A DNA stretch of 64,000 bases, from contig CAYNSR010000013.1 of assembly GCA_964400125.1 (NCBI GenBank), forward strand, positions 8,097 through 72,096, given 5' to 3'. The notes below the pieces were generated by a model. That model was given only the letters and a program-made list of their open reading frames with translations. It was not told where the DNA came from and made no database searches. This stretch comes from Micavibrio sp964400125 (GTDB taxonomy: Bacteria > Pseudomonadota > Alphaproteobacteria > Micavibrionales > Micavibrionaceae). Positions 44,222 through 52,545 of this stretch are shown piece by piece. Positions within the stretch are counted from its first letter, which is position 1. The number at the start of each line of letters is the position of its first letter. Position numbers and translations under genes: made by a program.

Positions 44222-44383
44222 TAGAGCATTGTCTGAGGAGATTGGTTCAAAAATTGTCTCCGTCATTCCCTGGATTTACGAAGCAAATCCCAGGGGAATC
44301 CATGGATCGCCTTAGAATTTTCTTTGAAAATTCAGGCGATGACGGTGGTTGAATTTGATTCGATCTTATCGAGAAAGGCTCTA
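44222..44383 (-). repeat. Palindromic MITE-like repeat, copy B (full length)
   Basis: This 162-bp element runs TAGAGC...GCTCTA and is the reverse complement of the full copy at 62217-62378. Imperfect terminal inverted repeats of about 45 bp flank two internal stem-loops. The TA at each end fits a TA target duplication, as for IS630/mariner-type MITEs. It fills most of the 288-bp gap between the barrel and exchanger genes. No protein is encoded. Confidence 0.88.
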
Positions 44384-44414
44384 ATATCGGTTCCCAACTT
44401 AAGGGAGAGAATAG

Positions 44415-45374
44415 ATGATTGATATTTTGATGATACTTGGCGGCCTTGTGCTTCTGTTTTTCGGCGGTGAGGGATTGATTAAAGGCTCGGTATCGATCGC
44501 CCGCAATTTTGGGCTTTCAAAGCTGCTGGTCAGTGCGGTTGTGGTAGGCTTTGGCACATCGATGCCAGAAATGACAGTCTCTGTCGGCGCGGCCCTGAAA
44601 GGCGCGTCGGATATTGCCATCGGGAATGTCGTAGGCAGTAATATTGCGAATATCCTTCTGATTGTCGGTATTGCGGCCATTATGTGCCCGATATTTGTTG
44701 CTGGGGCCGCCGTTAAACGCGATACGTTTGTCATGCTGGCGGCCAGCGTTGCCCTGTGCGGTATTGCATTGACAGGCATGATTTCTCCTCTGGCCGGCGT
44801 TGTGATGTTTGCTGCACTGATTGGCTATATCGCCTATGCATACAGCCAAGATAAAAAAGGCGGTGCCGAAACTGTTCAGCACATCGAAGAAGATATCGAA
44901 GGCGAGCCGCAGCTCAGCTCGTTAAAAGCATCGGTTTTCGCTCTGGGCGGTCTGGCCCTGCTGATTGGTGGCGCCTATATTCTGGTTGAAGGCGCGGTTT
45001 CTATTGCCAGAGGCTTTGGCATTTCCGAGGCCGTTATTGGTTTGACAATCGTTGCTGTTGGAACGTCTTTGCCGGAACTGGCAACAGCCATTGTGGCAGG
45101 AATGCGAAAGCACAGTGATGTGATTATTGGCAATATTCTGGGAAGCAACATCTTTAACATTCTTTCGATACTCGGAGTGACCGCTATGATCTCGCCGATT
45201 CCTATTGGTGAACAAATCGCAGGCTCAGATGTCTGGATTATGCTTGGCGTTGCAGCGTTCCTGTCAGTTTATCTGTTGCGCGGGGCGACCATAGGGCGGA
45301 TCAGTGGTCTGGTGATGCTGTGCGCTTATACTATTTACACAGCCTGGCTCTATATGAACGGTATGTCTGCATAA
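44415..45374 (+). CDS. CaCA family calcium/sodium:proton antiporter (YrbG-like)
   Basis: The 319-residue inner-membrane protein has about ten transmembrane helices with the two inverted alpha repeats of the CaCA superfamily: GFGTSMPEMTVSVGAALKG near residues 44-62 and VGTSLPELATAIVAGMRK near 215, each followed by GNxxGSNIxNIL. The acidic residues in these motifs bind the cation. The highly charged loop between the halves, QDKKGGAETVQHIEEDIEG, is typical. The start has an AAGGGAGAG ribosome-binding site. The gene ends at a strong hairpin terminator. Confidence 0.94.
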   Translation: MIDILMILGGLVLLFFGGEGLIKGSVSIARNFGLSKLLVSAVVVGFGTSMPEMTVSVGAALKGASDIAIGNVVGSNIANILLIVGIAAIMCPIFVAGAAVKRDTFVMLAASVALCGIALTGMISPLAGVVMFAALIGYIAYAYSQDKKGGAETVQHIEEDIEGEPQLSSLKASVFALGGLALLIGGAYILVEGAVSIARGFGISEAVIGLTIVAVGTSLPELATAIVAGMRKHSDVIIGNILGSNIFNILSILGVTAMISPIPIGEQIAGSDVWIMLGVAAFLSVYLLRGATIGRISGLVMLCAYTIYTAWLYMNGMSA

Positions 45375-45387
45375 AGTCTGGACCAAC

Positions 45388-45420
45388 AAAAACCCCGGCC
45401 TTTCGTGCAGCCGGGGTTTT
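45388..45420. terminator. Bidirectional intrinsic terminator
   Basis: The arms AAAAACCCCGGC and GCCGGGGTTTT surround a 10-base loop, directly after the exchanger stop codon. The A-run on the left also makes it a terminator for the convergent minus-strand gene at 45449-46069. Confidence 0.88.
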
Positions 45421-45448
45421 GTATGTGTGCCTTTTTATGTCCGTGTGT

Positions 45449-46069
45449 TTACGCGATCGGCGCTTCGACCCGGATCGGTAGGTCGGCGGCGATGGGTTCG
45501 TCGTCGAGCATTTCGATCATACCGGTGGGCTGGACCGCGAAATTAGCGATAAACAGCGCATTGGAATAAAACACCACCGCATCGCAGAGATAAAAGCCCT
45601 GCTCGTTCTTGCCCTCATAGGTGGCCGGACGGATCGTGCCTTCGATGACGGAGCGGGTCTGTGCATCCATGTTTTTCGGCATGTCGGCGTCTTCCATTGA
45701 TTCCGCGATCAGGAAGGGGCCTTCCTCCCCGCGCACGAAGAAGCAGAAGAAACGCAGATATTCAAGCACATTGGCTTCGGTGATTTTGACCGGAGCCTTG
45801 GCGTTGACTTCATGGATGGGCGGCGATGTGCCGTTCAGGCGGTAGAGATTGCCCGCTTCGGTCAGATAGTAAATGGTCAGGGCCTGCGGCGACCACATCG
45901 GGTCCTGCACGCGAACAAGCACGACATTGTCGTAAAAGGGCAAAGCGCGCCAGGCGACCTTTGTACTTTGCGGCGAGACTTTATACTTCCCGTCGATCGG
46001 GTTGATCTGGTCGATAAAGCCTTGCAGATATTCCCCCTCGACCGGGGTCCAGTTGTCGTCATTATACAT
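45449..46069 (-). CDS. Conserved-looking hypothetical protein, 206 aa
   Basis: This soluble protein has no signal peptide or membrane span. It is mixed alpha/beta, with WRALPFYDNVVLVRVQDP near residue 41, YLRFFCFFVRGEEGPFLIAE near 104 and YLCDAVVFYSNALFIANF near 160. ATG 46069 has an AAGGAT ribosome-binding site. It is monocistronic between two clear terminator/promoter regions. I do not recognise a named family. Confidence 0.65.
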   Translation of the reverse strand: MYNDDNWTPVEGEYLQGFIDQINPIDGKYKVSPQSTKVAWRALPFYDNVVLVRVQDPMWSPQALTIYYLTEAGNLYRLNGTSPPIHEVNAKAPVKITEANVLEYLRFFCFFVRGEEGPFLIAESMEDADMPKNMDAQTRSVIEGTIRPATYEGKNEQGFYLCDAVVFYSNALFIANFAVQPTGMIEMLDDEPIAADLPIRVEAPIA

Positions 46070-46183
46070 GGACGATCCTTGCCTTCATGTTGAATAAGTG
46101 GTGGACAAATCCAGACGCTATCATGACCAGAGCGGTCAAAAGGTGCAAGCCCCTGATTACAAAAAGTGAAGCCTGTAAAAATG

Positions 46184-46405
46184 TCAGGCGTGATGATGGC
46201 GGTTTGTGTCGTCAAAAGCCTGCCCGATCAGACGGAAAATCCACAGGGTGCACAGAGTAAACAGCCCCAGACCGTGTAGGTAGAACCCGCCCCCGGCGGT
46301 GTGCGCCGCCAGATAGAGCCCCGTCAGGCCAGCCAGCGCAAGGAACCCCCCGAGCGGCCAGCGCCATTTTCCGGAATCGTGATGATGATCGCAGGACATT
46401 GGCAT
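46184..46405 (-). CDS. Small membrane protein with His-rich ends, 73 aa
   Basis: The short protein has two hydrophobic helices (about residues 17-34 and 40-60). Its N terminus contains CDHHHD and its C terminus HHH, so both polar ends could bind a metal; this is inference. The start at 46405 has a GAAAGGAT ribosome-binding site. No named family is recognised. The gene lies between the hypothetical at 45449 and the divergent rpmH promoter. Confidence 0.55.
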   Translation of the reverse strand: MPMSCDHHHDSGKWRWPLGGFLALAGLTGLYLAAHTAGGGFYLHGLGLFTLCTLWIFRLIGQAFDDTNRHHHA

Positions 46406-46528
46406 ATCCTTTCATTAAGATAGAGATAGGAAGCGGACGCCCCCCGGTGAACCCCCCCAATCTACGCCGCGTCCGGTTAACAAGAGGCTAATGGCGGCCC
46501 GGCAGCACTCTGCCGTGTTGCTTTGTGG

Positions 46529-46557
46529 TTGACAGAACCCGCCACGGGGGCTATAAA
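46529..46557 (+). promoter_or_regulatory. Near-consensus sigma-70 promoter of rpmH operon
   Basis: TTGACA at 46529-46534 and TATAAA at 46552-46557 are separated by exactly 17 bases. Transcription should start near 46564, giving a leader of about 47 bases before rpmH. A DnaA-box-like TTATCCACG (46577-46585) lies in this leader. It is the strongest promoter visible in the window, as expected for a ribosomal-protein operon. Confidence 0.85.
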
Positions 46558-46610
46558 ACCGCCCTTTAGAGCAGAGTTATCCACGGAATTCAGGAAATCG
46601 GAGCGAAACC

Positions 46611-46745
46611 ATGAAACGCACCTATCAACCAAGCCGCATCGTTCGCGCCCGCCGTCATGGCTTCCGCGCCCGCATGGCCACCCGTGGCGGTCGTGCCGTT
46701 CTGGCCAATCGCCGTTCGCAGGGTCGCAAGAAACTCTCGGCATAA
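46611..46745 (+). CDS. rpmH: Ribosomal protein L34
   Basis: This 44-residue basic protein (MKRTYQPSRIVRARRHGF at the N terminus, QGRKKLSA at the end) is L34 of the large ribosomal subunit. It is full length for the family. It is the first gene of the conserved rpmH-rnpA-yidD-yidC-engB string, with a near-perfect promoter upstream. It was identified directly from the sequence because it is very short. Confidence 0.97.
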   Translation: MKRTYQPSRIVRARRHGFRARMATRGGRAVLANRRSQGRKKLSA

Positions 46746-46794
46746 CGCGAAGGGCGGGACGTTTTTCGTCCTCCCCGCATCCCGGTCGAGGGTT

Positions 46795-47166
46795 ATGAAA
46801 GCGACAAGGAACCAGTTGGAATCGTTAGGCCGCCTGCAGAGGCGGTCTGATTTTTTGCGGGCCCGGGAGCAGGGGCGCAAGTGGGTGTCGCAAAGCCTGA
46901 TCCTGCAGGTTGTTGAAAATACAGGAGAACAGGCACGATTTGGCCTGACGGTCACAAAAAAAGTCTCCTCTTCCGCCGTGGTCCGGAACCGCATCCGCCG
47001 CCGTTTGCGGGCGCTGGCCGCGCATGTGCTGGCGGAGCGGGCGCAAGGGGGCGTCGATTATGTCCTGATCGGGCGCGTCGAAACCGAAACCCGGGATTTC
47101 GCGGTGCTGGAAAAGGATTTGCTATGGTGCCTGAAACGGCTCGACCTGCTGAAGGAACCTGAATGA
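46795..47166 (+). CDS. rnpA: RNase P protein component
   Basis: The 123-residue basic protein pairs with RNase P RNA to mature tRNA 5' ends. Signature motifs are LGRLQRRSDFLRAREQGRKW near residues 11-30, FGLTVTKKVSSSAVVRNRIR near 49-68 and the RNR box RNRIRRRLRAL. ATG 46795 gives the usual length; longer frames would overlap rpmH. It follows rpmH by 49 bases and overlaps yidD by 4 bases (ATGA). Confidence 0.93.
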   Translation: MKATRNQLESLGRLQRRSDFLRAREQGRKWVSQSLILQVVENTGEQARFGLTVTKKVSSSAVVRNRIRRRLRALAAHVLAERAQGGVDYVLIGRVETETRDFAVLEKDLLWCLKRLDLLKEPE

Positions 47167-47426
47167 AAAAAATACTGATGCTGCTGTTGCGCGGTTATGC
47201 GCGCTGGGTGTCACCTGTGCTGGGGGCGGGGAAATGCCGCTATTTCCCCCATTGTTCGGCCTATGCGGTCGAAGCGGTCGAGCGGCATGGCTGCGTCCGG
47301 GGCGGATTTTTGGCCCTGCGCCGGGTTTTGGCCTGCCACCCTTACGGGCGAAGGCCCTTCCTTGATCCGGTTCCCTCGTCTATAACAGCCCCCCAAGACG
47401 ACGATGATAATAAGCAAAGGTACTGA
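47163..47426 (+). CDS. yidD: YidD, membrane protein insertion efficiency factor
   Basis: The 87-residue protein has the YidD/DUF37 pattern: RGYARWVSPVLGAGKCRYFP near residues 10-29, the CSAYAVEAVERHG motif near 31-43 and CHPYGRRPFLDPVP near 58-71. It is membrane-associated through an amphipathic helix and aids YidC-dependent insertion. It overlaps rnpA by 4 bases and ends one base before the yidC start. Confidence 0.93.
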   Translation: MKKILMLLLRGYARWVSPVLGAGKCRYFPHCSAYAVEAVERHGCVRGGFLALRRVLACHPYGRRPFLDPVPSSITAPQDDDDNKQRY

Positions 47427-47427
47427 C

Positions 47428-49359
47428 ATGGCGTTTCGAGGCGGCCCGGTGATGGGCATGAACAACCAGAATGACCAGATGCACCCGGAAGATCGGCGCA
47501 ATCTGATTATTTTCATTTTGCTGGCCATGGCGATTTATTTCGCGTTCGACCATTTCGTTTTGCAGCCGAAAATCGCGCAGATGCGCGCGGTGCAGATGCA
47601 GACCGCCGAGGGTACGGATATTCGTCCGGCGGGGGACGGGGTCGAAGCAGCCGTGATCGTGACCCGCGAACAGGCCGTGAGCGCGGCGCGGCGCATGCCG
47701 TTTGATAACGGGGCGATTTTCGGCACCCTGCCGGTGCAGGGGACGCGCATCGACGATGTGCAACTGAAAAAATATTTCCTGACACTGGGCGGATCGGATC
47801 ATGTGCCGGTGCTGTCGCCTGCGGGTACGGCGCATCCGCGCTTTGTCGAGCTGGGCTGGATCGCGGAGGAAACGACGACACGGGTGCCGGATAAAAACAC
47901 CAGTTGGCGTGTCGAAGGAAACGATGTTCTCGGTATCAACGCACCGGTGCGCATGAGCTGGGCGAATGGGCAGGGGCTGGTGTTCACGCGCACGCTTTCG
48001 CTCGATGATCGTTATGTCGTGACGGTGACGCAAACGGTCAGGAATGACGGCGGGGCGACGGCGACGCTGTATCCTTATGCGCTGGTCGCCGGGATCGGCC
48101 TGCCGCCGGGGCTGTCGAAGACCGCCATCGCCCATGAGGGGCCGATCGGGTATATCGGCGAAAAATTGCATGAAATCAAATACAAAACGCTGGCGGAAAA
48201 GGGCGATCAGGCCTTCGTCGCCGACCGGGGCTGGATCGGGATTACCGATAAATACTGGCTGACTGCCGTGATTCCGGAACAGGGCGAGGTCATGAAATAT
48301 CGTTTTCTGGCGACGCCTGCATCGAATGGCGACCGGCGTTACCAGACGGATCTGCGCGGCGAACCCCGCAATATCGCGCCGGGGGACAGCGTAGAATCGA
48401 CCATGCATGTGTTCGCCGGGGCGAAAGAGGTGCAGCAGCTCATCCGTTATGAAGATCAATACAATGTGCCGCATTTCGATCTGGCGGTGGATTTTGGCCT
48501 CTGGTACTTCCTGACCAAGCCGTTCTTTTTCCTGCTGTCGTTCCTCGGCCATTCGACCGGGAATTTCGGCATTGCGATTATTATCTTCACCATCATTTTG
48601 CGGGCGGCGATGTTTCCGCTCAACAATACGTCCTATCGGTCGTTTGCCAAGCTGAAGAAAATCGCGCCGGAAATGACGGAAATGCGGACCAAATACGGCG
48701 ACGATAAACAAAAGCTGCAACAGGCGCTGGTGGCGCTTTATACCAAGGAAAAGGTCAATCCGGCGGCGGGATGCCTGCCGATTTTGTTGCAGATCCCGAT
48801 TTTCTTTGCGCTTTACAAGGTGTTGTCGGTGACGATTGAAATGCGGCATGCGCCGTTTTTCGGATGGATTCAGGATCTGTCGGTCATGGACCCGACGACG
48901 GTTTTCAATCTGTTCGGCTTGATCCCGTGGACGCCGCCGTCGTTTCTTATGATCGGGGCGTGGCCGTGCATGATGATGGTGGCGATGCTGGTGCAGCGGC
49001 AGATGAACCCGCCGCCGCAAGACCCGGTGCAGGCCAGAATGATCCAGTTGATGCCGTATCTGCTGACCTTCATCATGGCGAACTTTGCCGCCGGGCTGGT
49101 TATTTACTGGACGGTCAGCAACGTGCTGTCGATCCTCCAGCAATATATCATCATGCGTTCGATGGGCGTCGAAGTGAAATTCTTCCACAAGCCGGAAGCC
49201 GAAAAGAAGCTGGAAGACGAAGTCAAAAAAGGCCCGGCGGTCCATCCCGGTCTGGAGATGGCGGAAGACAATATCGAGCATGCGCTGTTTGGCGATGATG
49301 CGGAGCCTGCCAAACCGGTGAATGTTTCGCCGCCGCGCAGGAAGAAAAAGAAGAAATGA
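47428..49359 (+). CDS. yidC: YidC membrane insertase
   Basis: The 643-residue protein is the Gram-negative type YidC. It has an N-terminal transmembrane helix (LIIFILLAMAIYFAFDHFVL, about residues 22-41), a large periplasmic domain, then the conserved insertase core from about 360 to 590 with FGIAIIIFTIILRAAMFPLN and KEKVNPAAGCLPILLQIPIF, and a basic C terminus ending RRKKKKK. It inserts and folds inner-membrane proteins alone or with SecYEG. ATG 47428 has an AAAGG ribosome-binding site; ATG 47404 would overlap yidD. It overlaps engB by 4 bases. Confidence 0.96.
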   Translation: MAFRGGPVMGMNNQNDQMHPEDRRNLIIFILLAMAIYFAFDHFVLQPKIAQMRAVQMQTAEGTDIRPAGDGVEAAVIVTREQAVSAARRMPFDNGAIFGTLPVQGTRIDDVQLKKYFLTLGGSDHVPVLSPAGTAHPRFVELGWIAEETTTRVPDKNTSWRVEGNDVLGINAPVRMSWANGQGLVFTRTLSLDDRYVVTVTQTVRNDGGATATLYPYALVAGIGLPPGLSKTAIAHEGPIGYIGEKLHEIKYKTLAEKGDQAFVADRGWIGITDKYWLTAVIPEQGEVMKYRFLATPASNGDRRYQTDLRGEPRNIAPGDSVESTMHVFAGAKEVQQLIRYEDQYNVPHFDLAVDFGLWYFLTKPFFFLLSFLGHSTGNFGIAIIIFTIILRAAMFPLNNTSYRSFAKLKKIAPEMTEMRTKYGDDKQKLQQALVALYTKEKVNPAAGCLPILLQIPIFFALYKVLSVTIEMRHAPFFGWIQDLSVMDPTTVFNLFGLIPWTPPSFLMIGAWPCMMMVAMLVQRQMNPPPQDPVQARMIQLMPYLLTFIMANFAAGLVIYWTVSNVLSILQQYIIMRSMGVEVKFFHKPEAEKKLEDEVKKGPAVHPGLEMAEDNIEHALFGDDAEPAKPVNVSPPRRKKKKK

Positions 49360-49991
49360 ACGAAGACGCAGACGCCGCCGAAAACGCCCGCCGCATTTTT
49401 GCCGGGTCATGCGATTTTATCGCCGGGGTGCAAAAACCGGCGCAATTGCGTGAATTCGACTGGGTTTTGCCCGAAGCGGGATTCGTCGGGCGGTCCAATG
49501 TCGGCAAATCGTCGCTGGTCAATGCCCTGACCGGGCGCAAGACGCTGGCGCGGGTGTCGCATACGCCGGGCCGGACGCAGCAGCTCAATTTTTTCGATCT
49601 CGGCGGCCATCTGATGATGGTGGACATGCCGGGATACGGTTTTGCCAAGGTGTCAAAGCAGATGCGCGCCGATTGGGATGACCTGATTTTTACCTATCTG
49701 CGCGACCAAAAGACGCTGCGCGTGGTTTTTATGCTGATCGATTCCCGGCACGGTATCAAGGATGTCGATCTTGCGGTGATGAGCCTGCTCGATTCGTCCG
49801 GTGTTCCCTATCGCATCGTCCTGACCAAGGTGGACAAGGCGGAGGCGCTGGAGGATATGATGGCCAAAACCGCAGAGGTCTTGAAAAAACGCCCCGCCGC
49901 TTTTCCGCTGATCTATCCGACCAGCGCCGAAACGGGCGATGGTCTTGCCGCCTTGCGCACCGCCGTTTTGCAGGCGGTCAGCGGCCAGTGA
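49356..49991 (+). CDS. engB: EngB/YihA ribosome-biogenesis GTPase
   Basis: The 211-residue protein is the essential GTPase YihA/EngB needed for 50S subunit assembly. The G1 motif GRSNVGKSSLVNAL lies near residues 46-59, G3 DMPGYG near 89-94, G4 TKVD near 156-159, and G5 TSAETGDG near 189-196. It is coupled to yidC through an ATGA overlap. Its 3' end overlaps the convergent minus-strand gene by 14 bases. Confidence 0.95.
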   Translation: MNEDADAAENARRIFAGSCDFIAGVQKPAQLREFDWVLPEAGFVGRSNVGKSSLVNALTGRKTLARVSHTPGRTQQLNFFDLGGHLMMVDMPGYGFAKVSKQMRADWDDLIFTYLRDQKTLRVVFMLIDSRHGIKDVDLAVMSLLDSSGVPYRIVLTKVDKAEALEDMMAKTAEVLKKRPAAFPLIYPTSAETGDGLAALRTAVLQAVSGQ

Positions 49992-50676
49992 TAATGGTGT
50001 AAAAACCGTATGCGCCGCTATTGGTCACGCACAGGGCGGGGATGTCTTCGCAATCGGCGCAGATCGTGGCATCGAATTCCAGCACATTGGTGCCCGTGTG
50101 GCGGGACGTATCGATAAAGACGTTCGGGACGGTATTGCTCAACGCGGGGATGGCGGTCGATCCGGTCAGGGTTTTATTGATGGCCTGACACATGGGTTCC
50201 GCAAGCCCCCATGCCACCAGCAGCACATCGGTCATCGCCGTCGGCGTCCATGCGACGTTGCTGAAACGTCCGAGATACCAGCCTGCATCGGGGTTGCTGA
50301 TCCCGGATTGGACCGCGTCGCGGGGAAGGGCGGCGCGGATCAGCCCGCCGCCATGCGGATGAAAGACTTGCGGCGCGGGGGAATCGGACGGGTCGTCAAA
50401 CCCGACCTCGCCAGGCAGCATGAAGAGAAGGTCGGAAACCGATTCGCCGGTCATCAGCATCATGTCGATGGATTGCCGCACCTGCATCGGGTAGGCCAGA
50501 ATCTGGTTGGCGAGAATGGCCGCCCGGTCGCCGTCCAGCCTGCCGCTTTCGCTGCTGTCGTTCTGGCGGGCGAGAATGAAAGACAGGGCGGCAAACAGGG
50601 CCACGACCAGCAACACATAAATTGTTGCATTCCCGAGTTCTTTTGAATCTTTGAAAGACGGGGCGGGCTGTGTCAT
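49978..50676 (-). CDS. Hypothetical protein with pilin-like N-terminal helix
   Basis: The 232-residue protein has a short hydrophilic leader followed by KELGNATIYVLLVVALFAALSF, a hydrophobic helix like that of type IV prepilins; a Gly precedes the helix but the usual Glu at position +5 is missing. A long helix (ILANQILAYPMQVRQSIDMM) and a cysteine-containing globular domain follow. It may be a pseudopilin-like surface or periplasmic protein, but no pilus genes are nearby. It is divergent from rmuC and convergent with engB. Confidence 0.6.
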   Translation of the reverse strand: MTQPAPSFKDSKELGNATIYVLLVVALFAALSFILARQNDSSESGRLDGDRAAILANQILAYPMQVRQSIDMMLMTGESVSDLLFMLPGEVGFDDPSDSPAPQVFHPHGGGLIRAALPRDAVQSGISNPDAGWYLGRFSNVAWTPTAMTDVLLVAWGLAEPMCQAINKTLTGSTAIPALSNTVPNVFIDTSRHTGTNVLEFDATICADCEDIPALCVTNSGAYGFYTIITGR

Positions 50677-50729
50677 AACTTTGTCATTCTATCATAAAAA
50701 GGTTTGCAACGCTTGGACGGGATTATGCA

Positions 50730-51926
50730 ATGGATATGAATGCGATTTCCATCGATGTTTTTTCTCTGCTGGCCGGGGGGATTGCCGGGCTGGCGCTGGG
50801 GGCTTTGTGCGCGGCGTTTCCGGTCCTGTATCTGATTCGGGAAAAGGCCGCGCTGGCCGCCCGGCTGGGCAGCGAACAGGAAGGGCGCGAACGGGCGCAG
50901 GCGGAGTTTCGTTTGCTGGCGCAATCGGCGTTGAAGGACAATCAGGAACAGTTTTTGGTGTTGGCCGGGGAAAAGCTGAAGGCGCTGCAAAATGACGGGG
51001 CGCACGATCTGGAAAAACGCCAGACGGCGATTTTGGAAATGGTCAAGCCGTTGCAAAAACATCTCGAAGCCCTCGGCAATACGGTCGAACAGATCAAGGG
51101 CACGGATCAGGCGTTGAAGGACGAGATCAAATCCCTGACCCGCGAAACCGCGAAACTGTCCGGGGTGCTGCGCGATCCCACCGCGCAGGGACAATGGGGC
51201 GAATATATTCTCGAAGGGGTGATGGAGCATTCCGGCCTGATAAAGGGTGTGCATTATGTGACGCAGGAAACGCTCGGCGCCGCGCACCGCCCGGATGCGA
51301 TTATCAATCTGACGGGGGGGTTGAAGATCGTCGTCGATGCCAAAACGCCGCTGAACGATTTTGCCGCGATGATGGAACAAAGCCTGTCGGCGGATGAAAA
51401 CGATGCCGTGATCCGGAAACTTGCCGGGCAGGTGCGCAATCACATTCTGGCGCTGTCGAAGAAGGGTTACTGGGAAAACCTTGAAAATGAAGGGGTCGAT
51501 TTCACCGTTTTGTTCCTGCCTTCGGAGCCGTTGTTTTCGATGGCGTTGCGGGGCGATCCAGGGCTTGTCGATCTGGCCGCGTCGAAAAATATCATTCTGG
51601 CGTCGCCGACGCTGATGATGGCGCTTTTGCGGGTAGTGAAAATGGGCTGGCGTCAGGCCGATCTGGCTGAAAACGCGCGCGCTATTTCCGAGCAGGGGTC
51701 GATTTTGTACCAGCGCCTTGTCGTTTTTTCCGACCATCTTGGCCGGGTTGGAAAGGGCTTGTCAGGGGCGCTGGACAGTTATAATAGTGCCGTCGGTTCG
51801 CTTGACCGCATGGTTTTCCCGGCAACGCGCAAATTGCAGGAGCTGGGGGTGCAGGACGGCGGCAAGAAACTGGCGGAGATAACGCCGATTGAAGAGGCCC
51901 CGCGCCGCCTCGCCGGAAACGAATAA
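50730..51926 (+). CDS. rmuC: RmuC family protein
   Basis: The 398-residue protein has an N-terminal transmembrane helix (LLAGGIAGLALGALCAAFPVL, about residues 12-33), a coiled-coil region (about 40-135) and the RmuC domain with QGQWGEYILEGVMEHSGLI near 152-170 and the nuclease-like LKIVVDAKTPL near 195-205. RmuC limits DNA inversions and is thought to be a nuclease. It starts the alphaproteobacterial order rmuC-def-fmt. Confidence 0.92.
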   Translation: MDMNAISIDVFSLLAGGIAGLALGALCAAFPVLYLIREKAALAARLGSEQEGRERAQAEFRLLAQSALKDNQEQFLVLAGEKLKALQNDGAHDLEKRQTAILEMVKPLQKHLEALGNTVEQIKGTDQALKDEIKSLTRETAKLSGVLRDPTAQGQWGEYILEGVMEHSGLIKGVHYVTQETLGAAHRPDAIINLTGGLKIVVDAKTPLNDFAAMMEQSLSADENDAVIRKLAGQVRNHILALSKKGYWENLENEGVDFTVLFLPSEPLFSMALRGDPGLVDLAASKNIILASPTLMMALLRVVKMGWRQADLAENARAISEQGSILYQRLVVFSDHLGRVGKGLSGALDSYNSAVGSLDRMVFPATRKLQELGVQDGGKKLAEITPIEEAPRRLAGNE

Positions 51927-51957
51927 ACGCCGGGAACAAATAAACGAAAGAGCGATC

Positions 51958-52539
51958 ATGAATTTGCTGAAAATCATCACCGTGCCAGACCCCGTTTTAA
52001 AGGCCGTGGCCCAGCCAGTGGCGCGGGTCGATGATTCGGTGCGCCGGATGCTCGAGGATATGCGCGATACCATGTATAACGCGCCGGGGATCGGCCTTGC
52101 CGCCAATCAGGTCAATGTCTTGCAACGCCTGATCGTGTGCAATGTGCAAGACGGTTCGTGGGAATATAGCGGCGAGGAACGGCACGGGGTCTTGCGTCTG
52201 GAATCGGCGCGTCCGGAGGAAGAAAAGCCCCAGCCGCTGCTGATGGCGAATCCGGTCGTGATCTGGGAATCGGAACAGCGTTCCGTCTATGAGGAAGGAT
52301 GCCTGTCGATTCCGGGGCAATATGCCGATGTCGAGCGCCCGGCCAGCGTCCGGGTGAAATATCTCGATATCGACAACACCGAACAGGAAATTCTGGCCGA
52401 AGGACTGCTGTCGCATTGCGTCCAGCATGAAATCGACCATCTCAACGGGGTTTTGTTCGTGGATTATCTGTCGTCGCTGAAGCGCAGCATGATGTTGCGC
52501 AAGGTAGCGAAACTGCTGAAAGACAAAGAGGCGTTATAA
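51958..52539 (+). CDS. def: Peptide deformylase
   Basis: The 193-residue enzyme removes the formyl group from nascent N termini. All three metal motifs are visible: GIGLAANQV near residues 42-50, EGCLSIPG near 112-119, and CVQHEIDHLNG near 154-164. ATG 51958 is the start with a GAAAGAGCG ribosome-binding region; a longer frame overlaps rmuC. An insert of about 20 residues (ESARPEEEKPQPLL region) precedes the second motif. It is 6 bases from fmt. Confidence 0.96.
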   Translation: MNLLKIITVPDPVLKAVAQPVARVDDSVRRMLEDMRDTMYNAPGIGLAANQVNVLQRLIVCNVQDGSWEYSGEERHGVLRLESARPEEEKPQPLLMANPVVIWESEQRSVYEEGCLSIPGQYADVERPASVRVKYLDIDNTEQEILAEGLLSHCVQHEIDHLNGVLFVDYLSSLKRSMMLRKVAKLLKDKEAL

Positions 52540-52545
52540 TCTGCG

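Noticed and set aside
47380..49410. Long minus-strand open frame (676 codons) opposite yidC
   Set aside because: It is the antisense shadow of the clear yidC gene, is Arg/His-rich as expected from GC-rich antisense frames and has no recognisable motif.
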